Source: Delphinus delphis (taxonomy: Eukaryota; Chordata; Mammalia; Artiodactyla; Delphinidae). Taken from it: 64,000 nucleotides of DNA. The position numbers were made by a program, and so were the translations under genes. The stretch is from NCBI RefSeq assembly GCF_949987515.2, contig NC_082701.1:40131755-40195754 (forward strand). The letters are read 5' to 3'. Numbering within the stretch: the first letter of the stretch is position 1; every line of letters begins with the position of its first letter. The notes below the pieces were generated by a model. It had not been told where the DNA came from. It worked only from the letters and a program-made list of their open reading frames with translations, and searched no databases. Below are positions 38,937-50,393 of this stretch, one piece after another.

Positions 38937-40640
38937 TTGCAAGAAGAATTCAAACAAAAGTCCCCTAATTTAATCGAGGTGCTCAAAAATCTGTGGGCTA
39001 CTTCTAATACTGATGTTGGTAGAATAAAAAGTATAAAGCCTGTACATATTCAGATAGATCTGGCTAAACCTCTTCCTAAATTGCCTCACTGTCCATTAAA
39101 GCCTGAGGCTGTACAAGGCCTCTCAACTTGTCCCATAGCAGAAGACTTAATCACCCCGGGGCTGGTCATTTCTGTACCGGCCCCTGCAACACGCAGATCC
39201 TCCCAGTATAGCTAATGGGCGGGAAGATGATTTGTCCAGGACTTGAGAACTATTAACAAGATAGTGGTTCCCCGTTTCCTGGTGGTTCCGATTCTGAACC
39301 TCCTTTTATCACAAGTTCCGCCAGACTCAAAAGGGTTCACTGCTGTGGACCTTTGCTCAGCCTTTGTCAGCATCCCTGTGGACCCCAGCAGCCAATATCT
39401 ATTCATCTTGACGTGGAACCATCAACAATATACCCGGACAGTCACGCTTCAAGGGTTCACTGAGGCCCCCTCCTGTTCCTCCCAATTGCTCCCCCAAGAT
39501 GTAAGACCCTCCAGTGTCAGGAAATCAACCTTCTACAGCATGTAGATGACCTCTTGCTGTGCTCAGTTACCAAAGAGGCATCCATAAAGCATTCCACTTA
39601 TTTGCTGTAAGTAAAAGTTACAATTATCTCTAGACACTGTTCATTACTGAGTCGTAATGTAAGCTCTTGGTGAATCCAGCTATCTCCAAAAATGATTAAA
39701 CTAAACCAAGGACTTCCTAGGCCCACAACTAAGTGACAGCTTTGTGGCTTTCTAGGCCTAGCAGGTATTGCCGACTACAAGTTCCTAATTTTTTCCTATT
39801 AGCTTCCCCTTTCTATGAACTTACTAAAATTTCTGTCCCTGAACCCCTTCCATGGGAAGATAAACATGGGTAGGCCTTTCTAAGACTAAAACAAGAAGCT
39901 CCTGTCCTAGGGCTACCTCACTATTCAAAACCTTTCACCTTATCTGCGCAGGAGAGAGAGAACCAGGCCCTGGGAGCATCGAGAGCCTGGTAATGAACAC
40001 AGGCCTGTTACAGCATCAGCTTGATTCCGTGGTTCCTGCCCCCCCAGCTGTCTTAAGGCTATAGCCGCAGCTGCAAAGTTAGTAAAGCCTCAGAGGATCT
40101 AACCCTAGGAAATGCTGTTTATTTACAAATTCTTCACACTGTCCAAAGTCTTCTTAATTCTGAGCTGACCCAACATTTCTCTGCAAGCAGACTGACCTTC
40201 TGTGAGATCCTTCTGTTCTCACCGCCTAATCTGTACCTTAATACAACATCCTTAATCCTGCTATGTTACCACTTCTACCGGATGAAGGTGAGCCCCATGA
40301 CTGCGCGGTAATAATATCCCATTTTGTGACACAACATTCTGATTTACAGACACCCTGTCGAGTAATCCTGATCTAATTTTGTCTGTGGATGGTTCAGATT
40401 GTAAAAAAATGAGAAAGGTGATTTCCACACTGGTGATGCTCTTACTACCCAAAATGAACTACCTGAGAGGGAAAGTCTCCTACAAGCTAAATCAGCTCAA
40501 CAAGCCAAGCTCTGTGTCAGTTATCAGGACAAACCGTTAATATTTATACTGACAGCTGGTATGCCTTTGGTATTGGCCGTGATTTGGGAATGTTATGGAA
40601 ACAAAGGGGTTTTCTTACATCCTCTGGGACCCCAATCAAA
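38937..40640 (+). pseudogene. Broken reverse transcriptase and RNase H of the provirus
   Basis: Gammaretrovirus-type RT begins at about 39050 (LPKLPHCPLKPEA), with the VDLCSAFVSIPVDP block near 39345. The active-site box reads HVDD (about 39540-39551), where YVDD or YMDD is expected. RNase H remains include SVDGSD (about 40385) and YAFGIG near 40560. Several stops and frameshifts separate the blocks. Confidence 0.8.
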
Positions 40641-40805
40641 CATGGATAACAAATAAACAACCTTCTTACTGTCATTCTCTTAGCTTCTGAAATTGCTATT
40701 TCAGGAATTGCTATTATTAAAATTGAGGACTGAACCTGAATATCAGGGAGACACGCTGGCTGGCTTTCATGAGAAGGCCATAAAAGTCTATAAAAGTTGT
40801 GGCAT

Positions 40806-41084
40806 GGGACTTCCCTGGTGGCACAGTGGTTAAGAATCCTCCTGCCAGTGCAGCGGACATGGGTTCGATCCCTGGTCCTGGAAGATCCCACATGCCGTGG
40901 AGCCCGCGAGCCACAACTACTGAAGCCTGAGTGCCTAGAGCCCATGCTCTGCAACAAGAGAAGCCACTCCAATGAGAAGCCTGCTCACCGCAACGAAGAG
41001 TAGCCCCTGCTCGCCACAACTAGAGAAAGCCCATGTGCAGAAACAAAGATGTAAGGTAGCCAAAAAAAAAAAAAAAAAAAAGCA
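40806..41084 (+). mobile_element. Long CHR-type SINE between proviral RNase H and integrase
   Basis: Full head and long body ending in a poly(A) of about 20, with a short gtggca(t/c) repeat on both sides. It separates the RNase H and integrase remains. Confidence 0.9.
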
Positions 41085-41089
41085 GTGGC

Positions 41090-42171
41090 ACATGTGAAGT
41101 CCATTCTGCTTCTATATTGTGACCTTTTGTTGCCAGACTTCCACCATGCTGATGTCCTTGCAACAGAGCAACAGTCTGCTCCTGAGTCAGAGAAACTAAG
41201 ATTGACTGTGGTTGTAAATTTAATAAACAGTTGGAGTTATGGGGAAATCAATATGGCTACTTATTTCTTCACAGCTTCCGGCCAGTCCCGTTTTTCAGGT
41301 TTTGCATTCTTTCACTCACCATGGTGCATTTAAGATGACTCAAATTTTAAATAAACTTTGGTGGGAAGATGCCTATAAAATTGCAAAAAACGTTTACTAG
41401 AAATGTCTGACCTGTCAGGTCCCTAATCCTGGAAAAGTTTCCTTCGTTCCCAGAGGCCTCCGACCTCCTCCCTCTGGACCCTTTTACACCTGCAACTGGA
41501 CTTCATTCAGTTGCCACCTAGAATGGGTTACCACTATGTTCTTGTTATGGTATGTATGTTTTCTGGATGGGTTGAAGCTTTTCCCTGCCACAAGGCTGAT
41601 GCCCTCATAATGGAAAAAAAATCTTTTAGAAAATGTGTTTTCCACTTTGGGTAAACCTTCCACCGTCTCCAGTGATCAAGGCATCCACGTCTCTGGGGGG
41701 GAAAATCATACGAGCCTTAGCAAAAACCCTGCAAAGTTTTTGGAGTCATCACAGTACCTATCACCCTCGATCATCAGGCAAGATGGAACTCATGGGATCC
41801 TCAAACTTAAAATCTCTAAACTTGCTGAAACTACTGGACTCCCTTGGTCTAAGATGTTGCCTCTGGCCTTGCTGACTGTTTGTAATACACACTTTGGGAA
41901 ACATAAACTCACTCCACATGAGATAGTCACTGGTAGACAAACGTCCCTTGGTATACAACTGTCTGCTGATCCCTTGTTTCATGCTAATGTGATCAGCTAC
42001 TGTAAGGCTTTAATGTCTTATGCTAAAGCCTATCGACAGGTTAAAGAAGATTTCCTGTATTCCAATTCAAAAGATCGTGTTGGTCACAGTCTGGAACCTG
42101 GTGACTGGGTATTCTGGAAACGTCATCAGAGGAAAACAGCCTTCGGACTCCATTTGAAAGGACCTTACTAA
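41090..42171 (+). pseudogene. Broken integrase of the provirus
   Basis: Remains of the HHCC zinc domain are at about 41305-41420. The first core Asp block (DFIQLP) is at about 41500 and the second (SSDQGIH) at about 41670. The longest open piece is 41635-42171, covering the last part of the core and the C-terminal domain (LEPGDWVFWKRH). The core Glu block is out of frame with its neighbours. Not functional. Confidence 0.8.
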
Positions 42172-42379
42172 GTGTTCCTGACCACTAACACGGCTGTGAA
42201 ACTAGAGGGCATTGAGCCTTGGGTAAGCACATCACAGCTAAGGAAGCCTCCACCTGACATCTGGTCCTGTACAGGTGCTGGATACCCCTGAACCAAACTA
42301 TAAGAGAGAAGCAGCTGACTTCAAAATAGACTGTTTCCACCCAAGCCGCCAGATCAAGACTTCATACTTTAACTGAACA

Positions 42380-43622
42380 TGAAATTTTTTTCTTCCCTTT
42401 CTTTCTTTTACTGTGACATTGGCTTGGAAAGATAACACTCTCATCTGTATCTCCCAGGCCATTGCTAAGGGGAGTAACCTTTCAGAATGCTCAATTTGTC
42501 TTCAAAGATTCTAATCTATCCATGATGCTAGAGACCCTCTGTGACCAATTTCTCTTCTATTTCCAATGTCACTGCAAACTACAGTTGACCCCCATTTAGA
42601 ACTCTCTTACTAAGTTCAACTCTTGTCACCAGAACACCCTGTGCCTTGTTTTTCCCTTTGTCAAATCGTAGCTGTATGTACTCAATTAGACACAAATACC
42701 TACAAAAATCTTAGTACATTTGCAGCCCCACGTTCCCATGATTATCTAAATCAGATTGGCTCCCAATCACTAAGAGATCTCACCAGCAGTGCACATCTTT
42801 ACAAAGCATTTAGGACGACTCTTTATTGCAGGCTAAGAGATTCTCTTCCCATATGTGCTGAAGACCTGACTGAGCCCTGGCTTGGATGGGTAAAGGCAGC
42901 AAACCCTGTGAATGAGTCCATTAACAGTACCCAGAATGCTCTGTGCCTCAACATGCTTTGTCTCTCTCTGTGGCTGTTTTCATTCTCCCTGGGCCTATGG
43001 ATGCCTAGATGCCGAGGGCACAGCCAGGCAATGCCTCTTAGGTTATCTAACTGTGCCTCTAACTTTCCACGAATGAGTTAAGTCATCTCATTGATTGACT
43101 TCCCTGGATTTACACCATTGAGTTAGAAAGGAATTATCAGAAGGTGGTCATGACTCAAGACTAGCTTCCTTTGGCAGGGCCATACTTCCCTGGTTATGAG
43201 TAAATACAAGTGACAATATGATCAGGAACCCCTCCTTAACTCCTGAAGACATTGCAGATTCCATTGCTAAGACAATAGCTGCCCAATAAAGATCCTTAAA
43301 CTCTCTGGTCAAGGTTCCTCTTAATCGTAGGATAACCCTTGATTATCTTCTAGCTGGACAAAGAGAGGTCTGTGCTGTGGTCAACACCACTTGCTGCACC
43401 TGGATAACCCTTCTGGGGAAGCTGAGACTCAGTTACACAAGACCACTGAGCAAGCCGCTTGGCTTAGCAAGGTGACTCCTTCAATGGCTCTTTCTTTGAC
43501 TTATTTGATTTTGATTGGTTTGGGTCTTAGAGACCATGGCTCGAAGTACACTCCAAACATTAAGGATTATCTGGCTTATAATAATCATAGTAATCTCCCT
43601 GGTGTGCTGTATTCTCTCTAAG
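42380..43622 (+). pseudogene. Broken envelope gene of the provirus
   Basis: A CSIC tetrapeptide (42489-42500) is of the CXXC type found in gammaretroviral surface subunits. Downstream a C-X6-CC motif (CAVVNTTCC, 43371-43397) marks the transmembrane subunit. A hydrophobic anchor with a run of Ile and Val follows at about 43560-43615. Stops and frameshifts break the gene throughout (for example a stop near 43288). I see no frame that could make a full envelope. Confidence 0.75.
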
Positions 43623-43678
43623 ACTGGAATGTCAGAAGACGAACAAAGAGAATAGCCAACTTAAAAATCATGAACCTG

Positions 43679-43878
43679 GGGCTTCCCTGGTGGCGCAGTG
43701 GTTGAGAGTCCGCCTGCCAAGGCAGGGGACACAGGTTCGTGCCCGGGTCCGGGAAGATCACACATGCTGCGGAGCGGCTGGGCCCGTGAGCCATGGCTGC
43801 TGAGCCTGTGCGTCCGGAGCCTGTGCTCCGCAATGGGAGAGACCACAACAGTGAGAGGCCCGCGTACCGCAAAAAAAA
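43679..43878 (+). mobile_element. CHR-2 type SINE (short form) after proviral env
   Basis: Flanked by the 16-bp duplication aaaaatcatgaacctg (43663-43678 and 43879-43894). It lies just after the env membrane anchor. Confidence 0.95.
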
Positions 43879-44074
43879 AAAAATCATGAACCTGAAACCA
43901 TGACCTGTGGACATCACAGAGATGAAGGAAAAAATAGTCCTGACCTGTGAATACCACACAGAGGATGGACAAAAGCTGTGAGAACTACAGAGCAGTAGCT
44001 AAGAGTGGTGCTAATGCTTTAAATTTTGATCTCATGTCTCAGTTATTCTGATCAAAAGTGGAGGGGGGGTGGGA

Positions 44075-44514
44075 TAGTTTTAAAAAGGAGACAGAAAAAA
44101 TAAAATAGAATAAATAAAACAAAATAAAAAGGAGACAGCAGGCCCCAAATAGAGTCACTTGTGCTAAACCCCACATCAGCAAACCAAGACTTATTACCTG
44201 AACTAACTTCAGTTCAACCGCCCAGGATTGTGACCTTTAACCCGTCAACCTGGAAATATCCGGTCAGCACTCGTGAGCTGACCCAACTGCCAGGCCCTTC
44301 CATTCTCCTTAGGAAGGTGACCTTGCCTGAAACAATGCATTCTTTGCTAATAACTTCCTTTTTCCATCGCCTTTCTGCCTTTAAAAACCATTCCTTTCTA
44401 CAGCTTGGGGAAGCTCCTTTTTATTGCTAGATGGGCTGCTGCCTGATTCATGAATTGTTGAATAAAGCCAATTTGACCTTTAAACTTTTTCAGTAGAATT
44501 TTTGTTATTTAACA
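44075..44514 (+). repeat. 3' LTR of the class I provirus, with a small A-rich insertion
   Basis: Follows a G-rich polypurine tract (about 44054-44074). It carries aataaagcc (44461) as the polyadenylation signal and ends in aaca before the ACCT target repeat. Near its start a 31-bp A-rich block (44095-44125) is flanked by two copies of aaaaaggagacag. Confidence 0.85.
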
Positions 44515-44839
44515 ACCTCATGCCTATACATTGCCAGAGTGTACCGGCTGTTCCCCCTTACCCCTCCCACTCCAGCCCATAGAGGTGTTTACTGAAGAAG
44601 CCCCACCGATCATGGCACTCCCCTTCCCCGCTAAATCAAAACTTTCAATGTCTATTAGCACTAGGGTGACCAGATGCTCTGATTTGCCAGGGTCGGTGTT
44701 AATTTATATCTGTTGTCCCAGCATAATTATTACTGGTGCCTCCTTTTATTCTCAAACGTGCCCTAATTTGGGTGATAAAAATGACATGTTCATCTTACTT
44801 ACGACTATCTGAATGGAGCCTCAACTCCCCACCTTCACA

Positions 44840-45110
44840 GACTGGCCTCAGGCTTCCTTCTCAAATTTCCCCATCACTTCACACAGACTCCAATCTAACA
44901 TCTTCCCAGTGGGCCTCCACCCAACTTGATAAACACATTATAATCCCCCCCGCTTCTAGGCATTCACTCAAACTATACCTGTCTCCTTTCTGCCTGGCCT
45001 GAAAGAGCTTTCAAAGAGCCCCTGAACTTGTCCATCCATGAAGACCTGGTTTAAGTTCCAGGATGAAGCCTCCTTAAGTGCTGATACAGTCTTAGTCTAA
45101 ATAAACCTCT
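44840..45110 (+). repeat. L2-like fragment
   Basis: Weak L2-like end (gaagacctggtttaagttcc aggatgaagcctcct). Confidence 0.4.
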
Positions 45111-45660
45111 TGTCAAGGGTTATCTAGGCTTCCTCTGACTTCCTACTGTCTCTTTTCTGTTTATCCTGGGTTGGAGGATGATCAGAGGAGTAATGTCAGG
45201 CACAGGGAGAATATCACAGGCTGTTGCGATGGGTCATGGGAGAGATTTGGGGCAAGCATGGCGCTGGCCAGGCAAGGAATAGTGGTGAGAGTCCTGCTGA
45301 ATAAGAGACTGAAGCACCTGGGGTCTGGTAAACCTCTCTTGGGGACTGGAATTAGAGGGATGGAAAGGTTTTGTCTGGTCTTGTCAGTTTTACCCTGAAT
45401 CTCATTGAAGACCAGCAGAACTAAAAGGCCATTTCTCAGGAACACAGTTCCCGCCCCCATAACCATACCTCTCACCCCTACTTCCATCTTTCTCCCTCCC
45501 AGCTCAATGTAGATTCCCCACAAAATATACAAAATATACGATTGCTGACTGTAATAAAAAATATTTTTTCTGAATTCCTAAAATAATATGTATTTCCATT
45601 TAACATTATGAGCCACACCTTTGGTTCACAAGAGCAATGTCTTCTTAAAAATACAAAACA

Positions 45661-45960
45661 GGGCTTTCCTGGTGGCGCAGTGGTTGAGAGTCCGCCTGGC
45701 AATGCAGGGGACACGGGCTCGAGCCCTGGTCCGGGAAGATCCCACATGCCGCAGAGCAACTAGGCCTGTGAGCCACAACTACTGAGCCTGCGCGTCTGGA
45801 GCCTGTGCTCCACAACAAGAGAGGCCACGACAGTGAGAGGCCCGCGCACTGCGATGAAGAGTGGCCCCTGCTCGCTGCAACTAGAGAAAGCCTTCGCACA
45901 GAGACGAAGACCCAACACAGCAAAAATAAATAAATAAATAAATAAATTTATTAAAAAAAA
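45661..45960 (+). mobile_element. Long CHR-type SINE downstream of CCL11
   Basis: Full-length form with (aaat)n tail, flanked by aaaatacaaaaca (45648-45660 and 45961-45973). It is about 340 bp past the CCL11 stop codon, so it may lie near or beyond the 3'UTR. Confidence 0.95.
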
Positions 45961-46300
45961 AAAATACAAAACATTTTTGTATCGATGATCCTTGCCAGGA
46001 CCCTTACAAGATTCCAGGGAATTAAAGAGGAGAGAGACAACATTACTCATACGTTGCAGGGGATTGAATTGGGGCTCACAGAGGGGGAGGGACCCAACCA
46101 AAGCTTTACATTTAAAAAGTAACAAAAATTCATGGCAGAGAATTTTTTAAAAAGTCAATAACTTATATGCAATATTTTTTTAAATTATTAAATAAAAGCC
46201 ATTCCTTTTGGAATGAGGTTATCTCAGAACACATCTTAGGAAGACCGGGAGAATGAATCAAGCGTTTTGAGGCTCTGGTTTGGTTTTAAAAGGTGAATAT

Positions 46301-49300
46301 TTATGGCTTTAAAGTTTGGGCTTTTTGGTCCAGGTACTTCATGGCATCCTGGACCCATTTCTCCTGGGGATCAACACAGATCTTCTTGTCCTGCTTGGTG
46401 CTGAAGCTGTGGGAGAGAGGGAAAGAACTTATTAAGGATTCTCTTTGAAACTTGTGCCAATTTAATCCTAAACCTTCCAGGACCATCTGCCATGGGATGA
46501 AGGGGTTGCCATGAGAGCAGAAGAAGGAGATAGGGGAAGGGTGGGATGCTGAGGGTCAGTGGCTTCTCTTTTTTTTTTTTTGTTTTTCTTTCTAAATCTT
46601 TCTTTCTTTTTTTTTTAATCTTTATTTATTTATTTTATTTTTTTTAATTTAATTTTTTAATTTTTTTTTTAACATCTTTATTGGGGTATAATTGCTTTAC
46701 AATGGTGTGTTAGTTTCTGCTTTATAACAAAGTGAATCAGTTATACATATACATATGTTCCCATATCTCTTCCCTCTTGCGTCTCCCTCCCTCCCACCCT
46801 CCCTATCCCACCCCTCCAGGCTGTCACAAAGCACCGAGCCAATATCCCTGTGCCATGCGGCTGCTTCCCACTAGCTATCTACCTTACTACGTTTGTTAGT
46901 GTGTATATGTCCATGACTCTCCCTCGCCCCGTCACAGCTCACCCTTCCCCCTCCCCATAACCTCAAGTCCGTTCTCTAGGAGGTCTGTGTCTTTATTCCT
47001 GCCTTACCCCTAGGTTCTTCATGACATTTTTTTTTCTTAAATTCCATATATATGTGTTAGCATATGGTATTTGTCTTTTTCTTTCTGACTTACTTCACTG
47101 TGTATGACAGACTCTAGGTCTATCCACCTCATTACAAATAGCTCAATTTCGTTTCTTTTTATGGCTGAGTAATATTCCATTGTATATATGTGCCACATCT
47201 TCTTTATCCATTCATCCAATGATGGGCACTTAGGTTGTTTCCATCTCTGGGCTATTGTAAATAGAGCTGCAATGAACATTTTGGTACATGACTCTTTTTG
47301 AATTTCGGTTTTCTCAGGGTATATGCCCAGTAGTGGGATTGCTGGGTCATATGGTAGTTCTATTTGTAGTTTTTTAAGGAACCTCCATACTGTTCTCCAT
47401 AGTGGCTGAACCAATTCACATTCCCACCAGCAGTGCAAGAGGGTTCCCTTTTCTCCACACCCTCTCCAGCATTTATTGTTTCTAGATTTTTTGATGATGG
47501 CCATTCTGACTGGTGTGAGATGATATCTCATTGTAGTTTTGATTTGCATTTCTCTAATGATTAATGATGTTGAGCATTCTTTCATGTGTTTGTTGGCAGT
47601 CTGTATATCTTCTTTGGAGAAATGTCTGTTTAGGTCTTCTGCCCATTTTTGGATTGGGTTGTTTGTTTTTTTGTTATTGAGCTGCATGAGCTGCTTGTAA
47701 ATTTTGGAGATTAATCCTTTGTCGGTTGCTTCATTTGCAAATATTTTCTCCCATTCTGAGGGTTGTCTTTTGGTCTTGTTTATGGTTTCCTTTGCTGTGC
47801 AAAAGCTTTGAAGTTTCATTAGGTCCCATTTGTTTATTTTTGTTTTTATTTCCATTACTCTAGGAGGTGGGTCAGAAAGAATCTTGCTGTGATTTATGTC
47901 ATAGAGTGTTCTGCCTATGTTTTCCTCTAAGAGTTTGATAGTTTCTGGCCTTATATTTAGGTCTTTAATCCATTTTGAGCTTATTTTTGTGTATGGTGTT
48001 AGAGAGTGTTCTAATTTCATTCTTTTACATGTACCTGTCCAGTTTTCCCAGCACCACTTATTGAAGAGGCTGTCCTTTCTCCACTGTTCATTCCTGAGTG
48101 GCTGCTCTTGATGGCTCAGTAAAGCCATTCTTGCTCTTGACTAGAAGGAACTGGTATGACCTGAACAAACTTCTAGGCAGGGAGCTAGAGGGAAAATTTC
48201 CTGTTGTGAAAACTCATGGATTGGATTATAGAGATGGAACGCTCTAAGTGTAAGGCTCCAGTTAACTCTAATGCGGTTTCAAGAACTCTATCCCCCAGAA
48301 ATGAAATTTGGGGCTGGGAGAGGGTAGGTTTTGTCTACTTACATCACAGCTTTCTGGGGACATTTGCTGTTGGTGATTCTTCTGTAGCTCTGCAGTCGCT
48401 GAATGGAGATCTTCCTTCTGGCCATATTAAAGCAGCAGACAGTTGGAACAGAAGCTGAATTGGGGAGAAATGAATAGAAAGACTGAGCACTAATGATATG
48501 TAGATAATTTTTAAGCATGACTTTGTAAGGAAAGAAATTTCAGAAAGGCAAGGAAATGTAAGAGATGGAGGCAGAATCCATCTGCCCTGAGGCCCTGTAC
48601 CTCTGCCTTTGATTTGGTGTCCCCAGCTGTACAGTAGGGACCCATCACTACAGGCAAGGCTATGGAAAAAGCTTGGTCAATGCAATAAGCTCCAACTTTG
48701 TCATTACAAAGAGCTACATCACTAAGGGATAGTCATAATACTGCTCATCAAATACTCTCCGTTCTCTGCTTTCTGGACGCATGGTAGACTTGCAAGTCTT
48801 GGCCACTTTTGGTTGATTGGAACCATTAACTGGTTTTGAGCAATAAGTGAGAAGACAAAGTGACAAGTATTATTTCTAAGGTAGCTGTTGTAATTGTCAG
48901 TGCAAGACCCTTGAGAGCTTTCTTTTCCTTCATTACAGTAAGCAGCAATGTTCCCAATCCATCAATTGCCCCATCAATCCAGAATCCTGAGTATATGAAG
49001 TCAAAGCTCTAGTCAATACATTATAGATATTTAGTATGAGTAAGAAATTAACCTTTGTTGTTTTAAGTCCTTGATAATTTAGGATTGTTTGTTACCACAG
49101 CATGCATTGTCTTATCAGACTGATACATGCAGAAAATCTAAGTCATCAGAAGATGAAAACATGAGTTATGATACAAACAGATAGATACAATCACAACACG
49201 TCACCTTGAGAGATTCCCCTGGGACCTCATTCCCTTCCTCTAACCACTGTTTCTGAAAACTGTCTTGGGATCCAGTTAAATTTTGGGGTGTACAGTCAAA

Positions 49301-49725
49301 GCATTTTTTTTCTCTCCACCACTGACAAAAATGCCCCCTGTGCCTGCAATAAGAGAGGGTCTTTCTTTCGTGTGCCCCCATCCCCAAACATGCGAAGGCA
49401 GCCGGATTATGGATGGACAAAACATCACTCTCAATATTCATGTCAGGAAAGAATGTGGGGACTGACCTCAGTAGCCTGGGTTTCTAGTGCTGGCTCTTTC
49501 TCTGATTGTGAGGTCGGGGCTCTTCTTGTCCACTCGTGGGACCCGTTTTCCCGTCTTTAAAATGACGGGGTCTGCAGCAAGTCTCTGCAGATTCTTGCTG
49601 ATCTGACAGTTCTGGTGGTGATCAGCTTTGCCATAGAGAAGGGACTTACCTGGCTGAGCCAGCACCTGGGTGCTGAAGATGGCTGCTGTGAGCAGCAGAC
49701 ACAGAAGTGCTGCAGAGACCTTCAT
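46301..49725 (-). CDS. CCL11: Eotaxin, CC chemokine ligand 11 (three exons, complete)
   Basis: Secreted CC chemokine; in mammals eotaxin signals through CCR3 and recruits eosinophils. Coding exons: exon 1 49650-49725 (76 nt), exon 2 48343-48454 (112 nt), exon 3 46301-46406 (106 nt). Together they give 294 nt, or 97 residues plus TAA, the same length as human eotaxin. All donors are GT and acceptors AG, and phases join cleanly. Exon 1 encodes a 23-residue signal peptide starting [12 protein letters not shown] and ending in VLA, followed by QP. Exon 2 starts with ASVPT, then the adjacent Cys pair and the third Cys in NSKCPQKAV. Exon 3 carries the fourth Cys ([11 protein letters not shown]) and the C-terminal helix ending QTLKP. 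The short N-terminus and SVPT/CPQKAV/MKYLDQK blocks favour CCL11 over CCL2, CCL7 or CCL13. Intron 2 is enlarged by an L1 insertion. The gene looks functional. Confidence 0.93.
46662..48108 (-). mobile_element. 5'-truncated young L1 (ORF2 C-terminal part plus 3'UTR) in CCL11 intron 2
   Basis: Minus-strand L1, the same orientation as CCL11. The 3' end is the standard L1 end (reads ...ccaataaagatgtt on the minus strand) and abuts a T-rich tract at 46560-46661. The ORF2 C-terminal half is a single uninterrupted frame down to 47037, including [11 protein letters not shown], the Cys-rich [15 protein letters not shown] segment and a [19 protein letters not shown] end. An intact frame of this length points to a fairly recent insertion. 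The open frame runs into about 15 codons of host intron upstream of the truncation point. Without it intron 2 would be about 490 bp. Confidence 0.92.
49475..49590 (+). repeat. MIR-like fragment in CCL11 intron 1
   Basis: The stretch around ctagtgctggctctttctct resembles the core of an ancient MIR SINE. It lies about 60 bp inside intron 1 of CCL11, plus orientation. A matching fragment sits at the same place in CCL8 intron 1. Confidence 0.5.
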
Positions 49726-49814
49726 GTTGAGTGGGGAGGTTACCAGCTTCAGTCTGAGAGCTGTTGGTTTCTGGGTTTGTCTCAGCCTCTCTGCAGCTCT
49801 GGCTGCTCTACATG

Positions 49815-49854
49815 CCTTTTAAAGACAGTACAGGGTGTGGGAGCTTCCAGGGAA
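49815..49854 (-). promoter_or_regulatory. CCL11 core promoter: TATA-like box and overlapping STAT6/NF-kB sites
   Basis: About 90 bp upstream of the ATG, the minus strand reads TTTAAAAGG (49815-49822), a TATA-like element. Just upstream is TTCCCTGGAA (49845-49854), which fits the STAT6 form TTC-N4-GAA. It overlaps GGAAGCTCCC (49839-49848), which fits the NF-kB form GGRRNNYYCC. The human eotaxin promoter is known to have overlapping STAT6 and NF-kB sites that respond to IL-4 and TNF. The same arrangement here supports both the CCL11 call and conserved regulation. The motifs are seen directly; activity is inferred. Confidence 0.7.
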
Positions 49855-50393
49855 ACCTTTGCTTGGCCAGGGTCATGAACAAATCATGACAAAGGCACGT
49901 CCTGAATTGCTGTTCCAGATCCCAGCAAGTTAACAGGACATAAGAGGCAAACGCATCTTTTCATTGTCACATGTTTTTGGAATGACCGAGCACAAATGGT
50001 AACTTAGAGGGTCATTCTTACAAGCTCTGCTTTCTCTGAAATGAACCATCTGCAGTGGGGGAAGAGTCAGGGAGGCCAAGGGCATGAAGAGATGAGGAGA
50101 TTCAAGTACCTTCCCTGGTCCCTGTGTTCACATGGTGGTCTTTAGGATTTTAGAGGCCGGAAAGGGGCCCTAAAACTTCTGTAGGCTCCCATCCAAATAC
50201 AGAGAGATCTCAGCAGCTCTGAACATTGCTTGGTCTCTGGGAACCCAGGAATTGTAGCACATGAGAAACTCACCCCATAATTCAATCTAGTGGTCACAGA
50301 ATCTTAGTGCCCTGGAATTTTAGTGCTATAGGACATCAGAACTGAGTATTTCTTATTTATCTTGACTTCCTGTGCATTCTTTACTCAGTTTTG

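Larger units (their letters stand above)
33537..44514 (+). mobile_element. Defective class I (gammaretrovirus-like) endogenous provirus
   Basis: The element has paired LTRs (33537-33924 and 44075-44514) flanked by a 4-bp direct repeat ACCT at 33533-33536 and 44515-44518. A 4-bp duplication is usual for gammaretrovirus-type integrases. Inside, in order, are gag-like capsid remains, a protease remnant, reverse transcriptase, RNase H, integrase and envelope remains, then a purine tract before the 3' LTR. Every frame is broken by stops and frameshifts. At least one L1 and five SINEs have landed in it, and another SINE sits in the 3' part. It cannot encode a functional virus. Confidence 0.9.

Noticed and set aside
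47037..48128. A 363-codon frame in CCL11 intron 2
   Set aside because: It is the C-terminal half of L1 ORF2, not a host gene.
49468..49725. An 85-codon frame with a chemokine signal peptide
   Set aside because: It is CCL11 exon 1 read into intron 1; splicing at 49650 gives the real protein.
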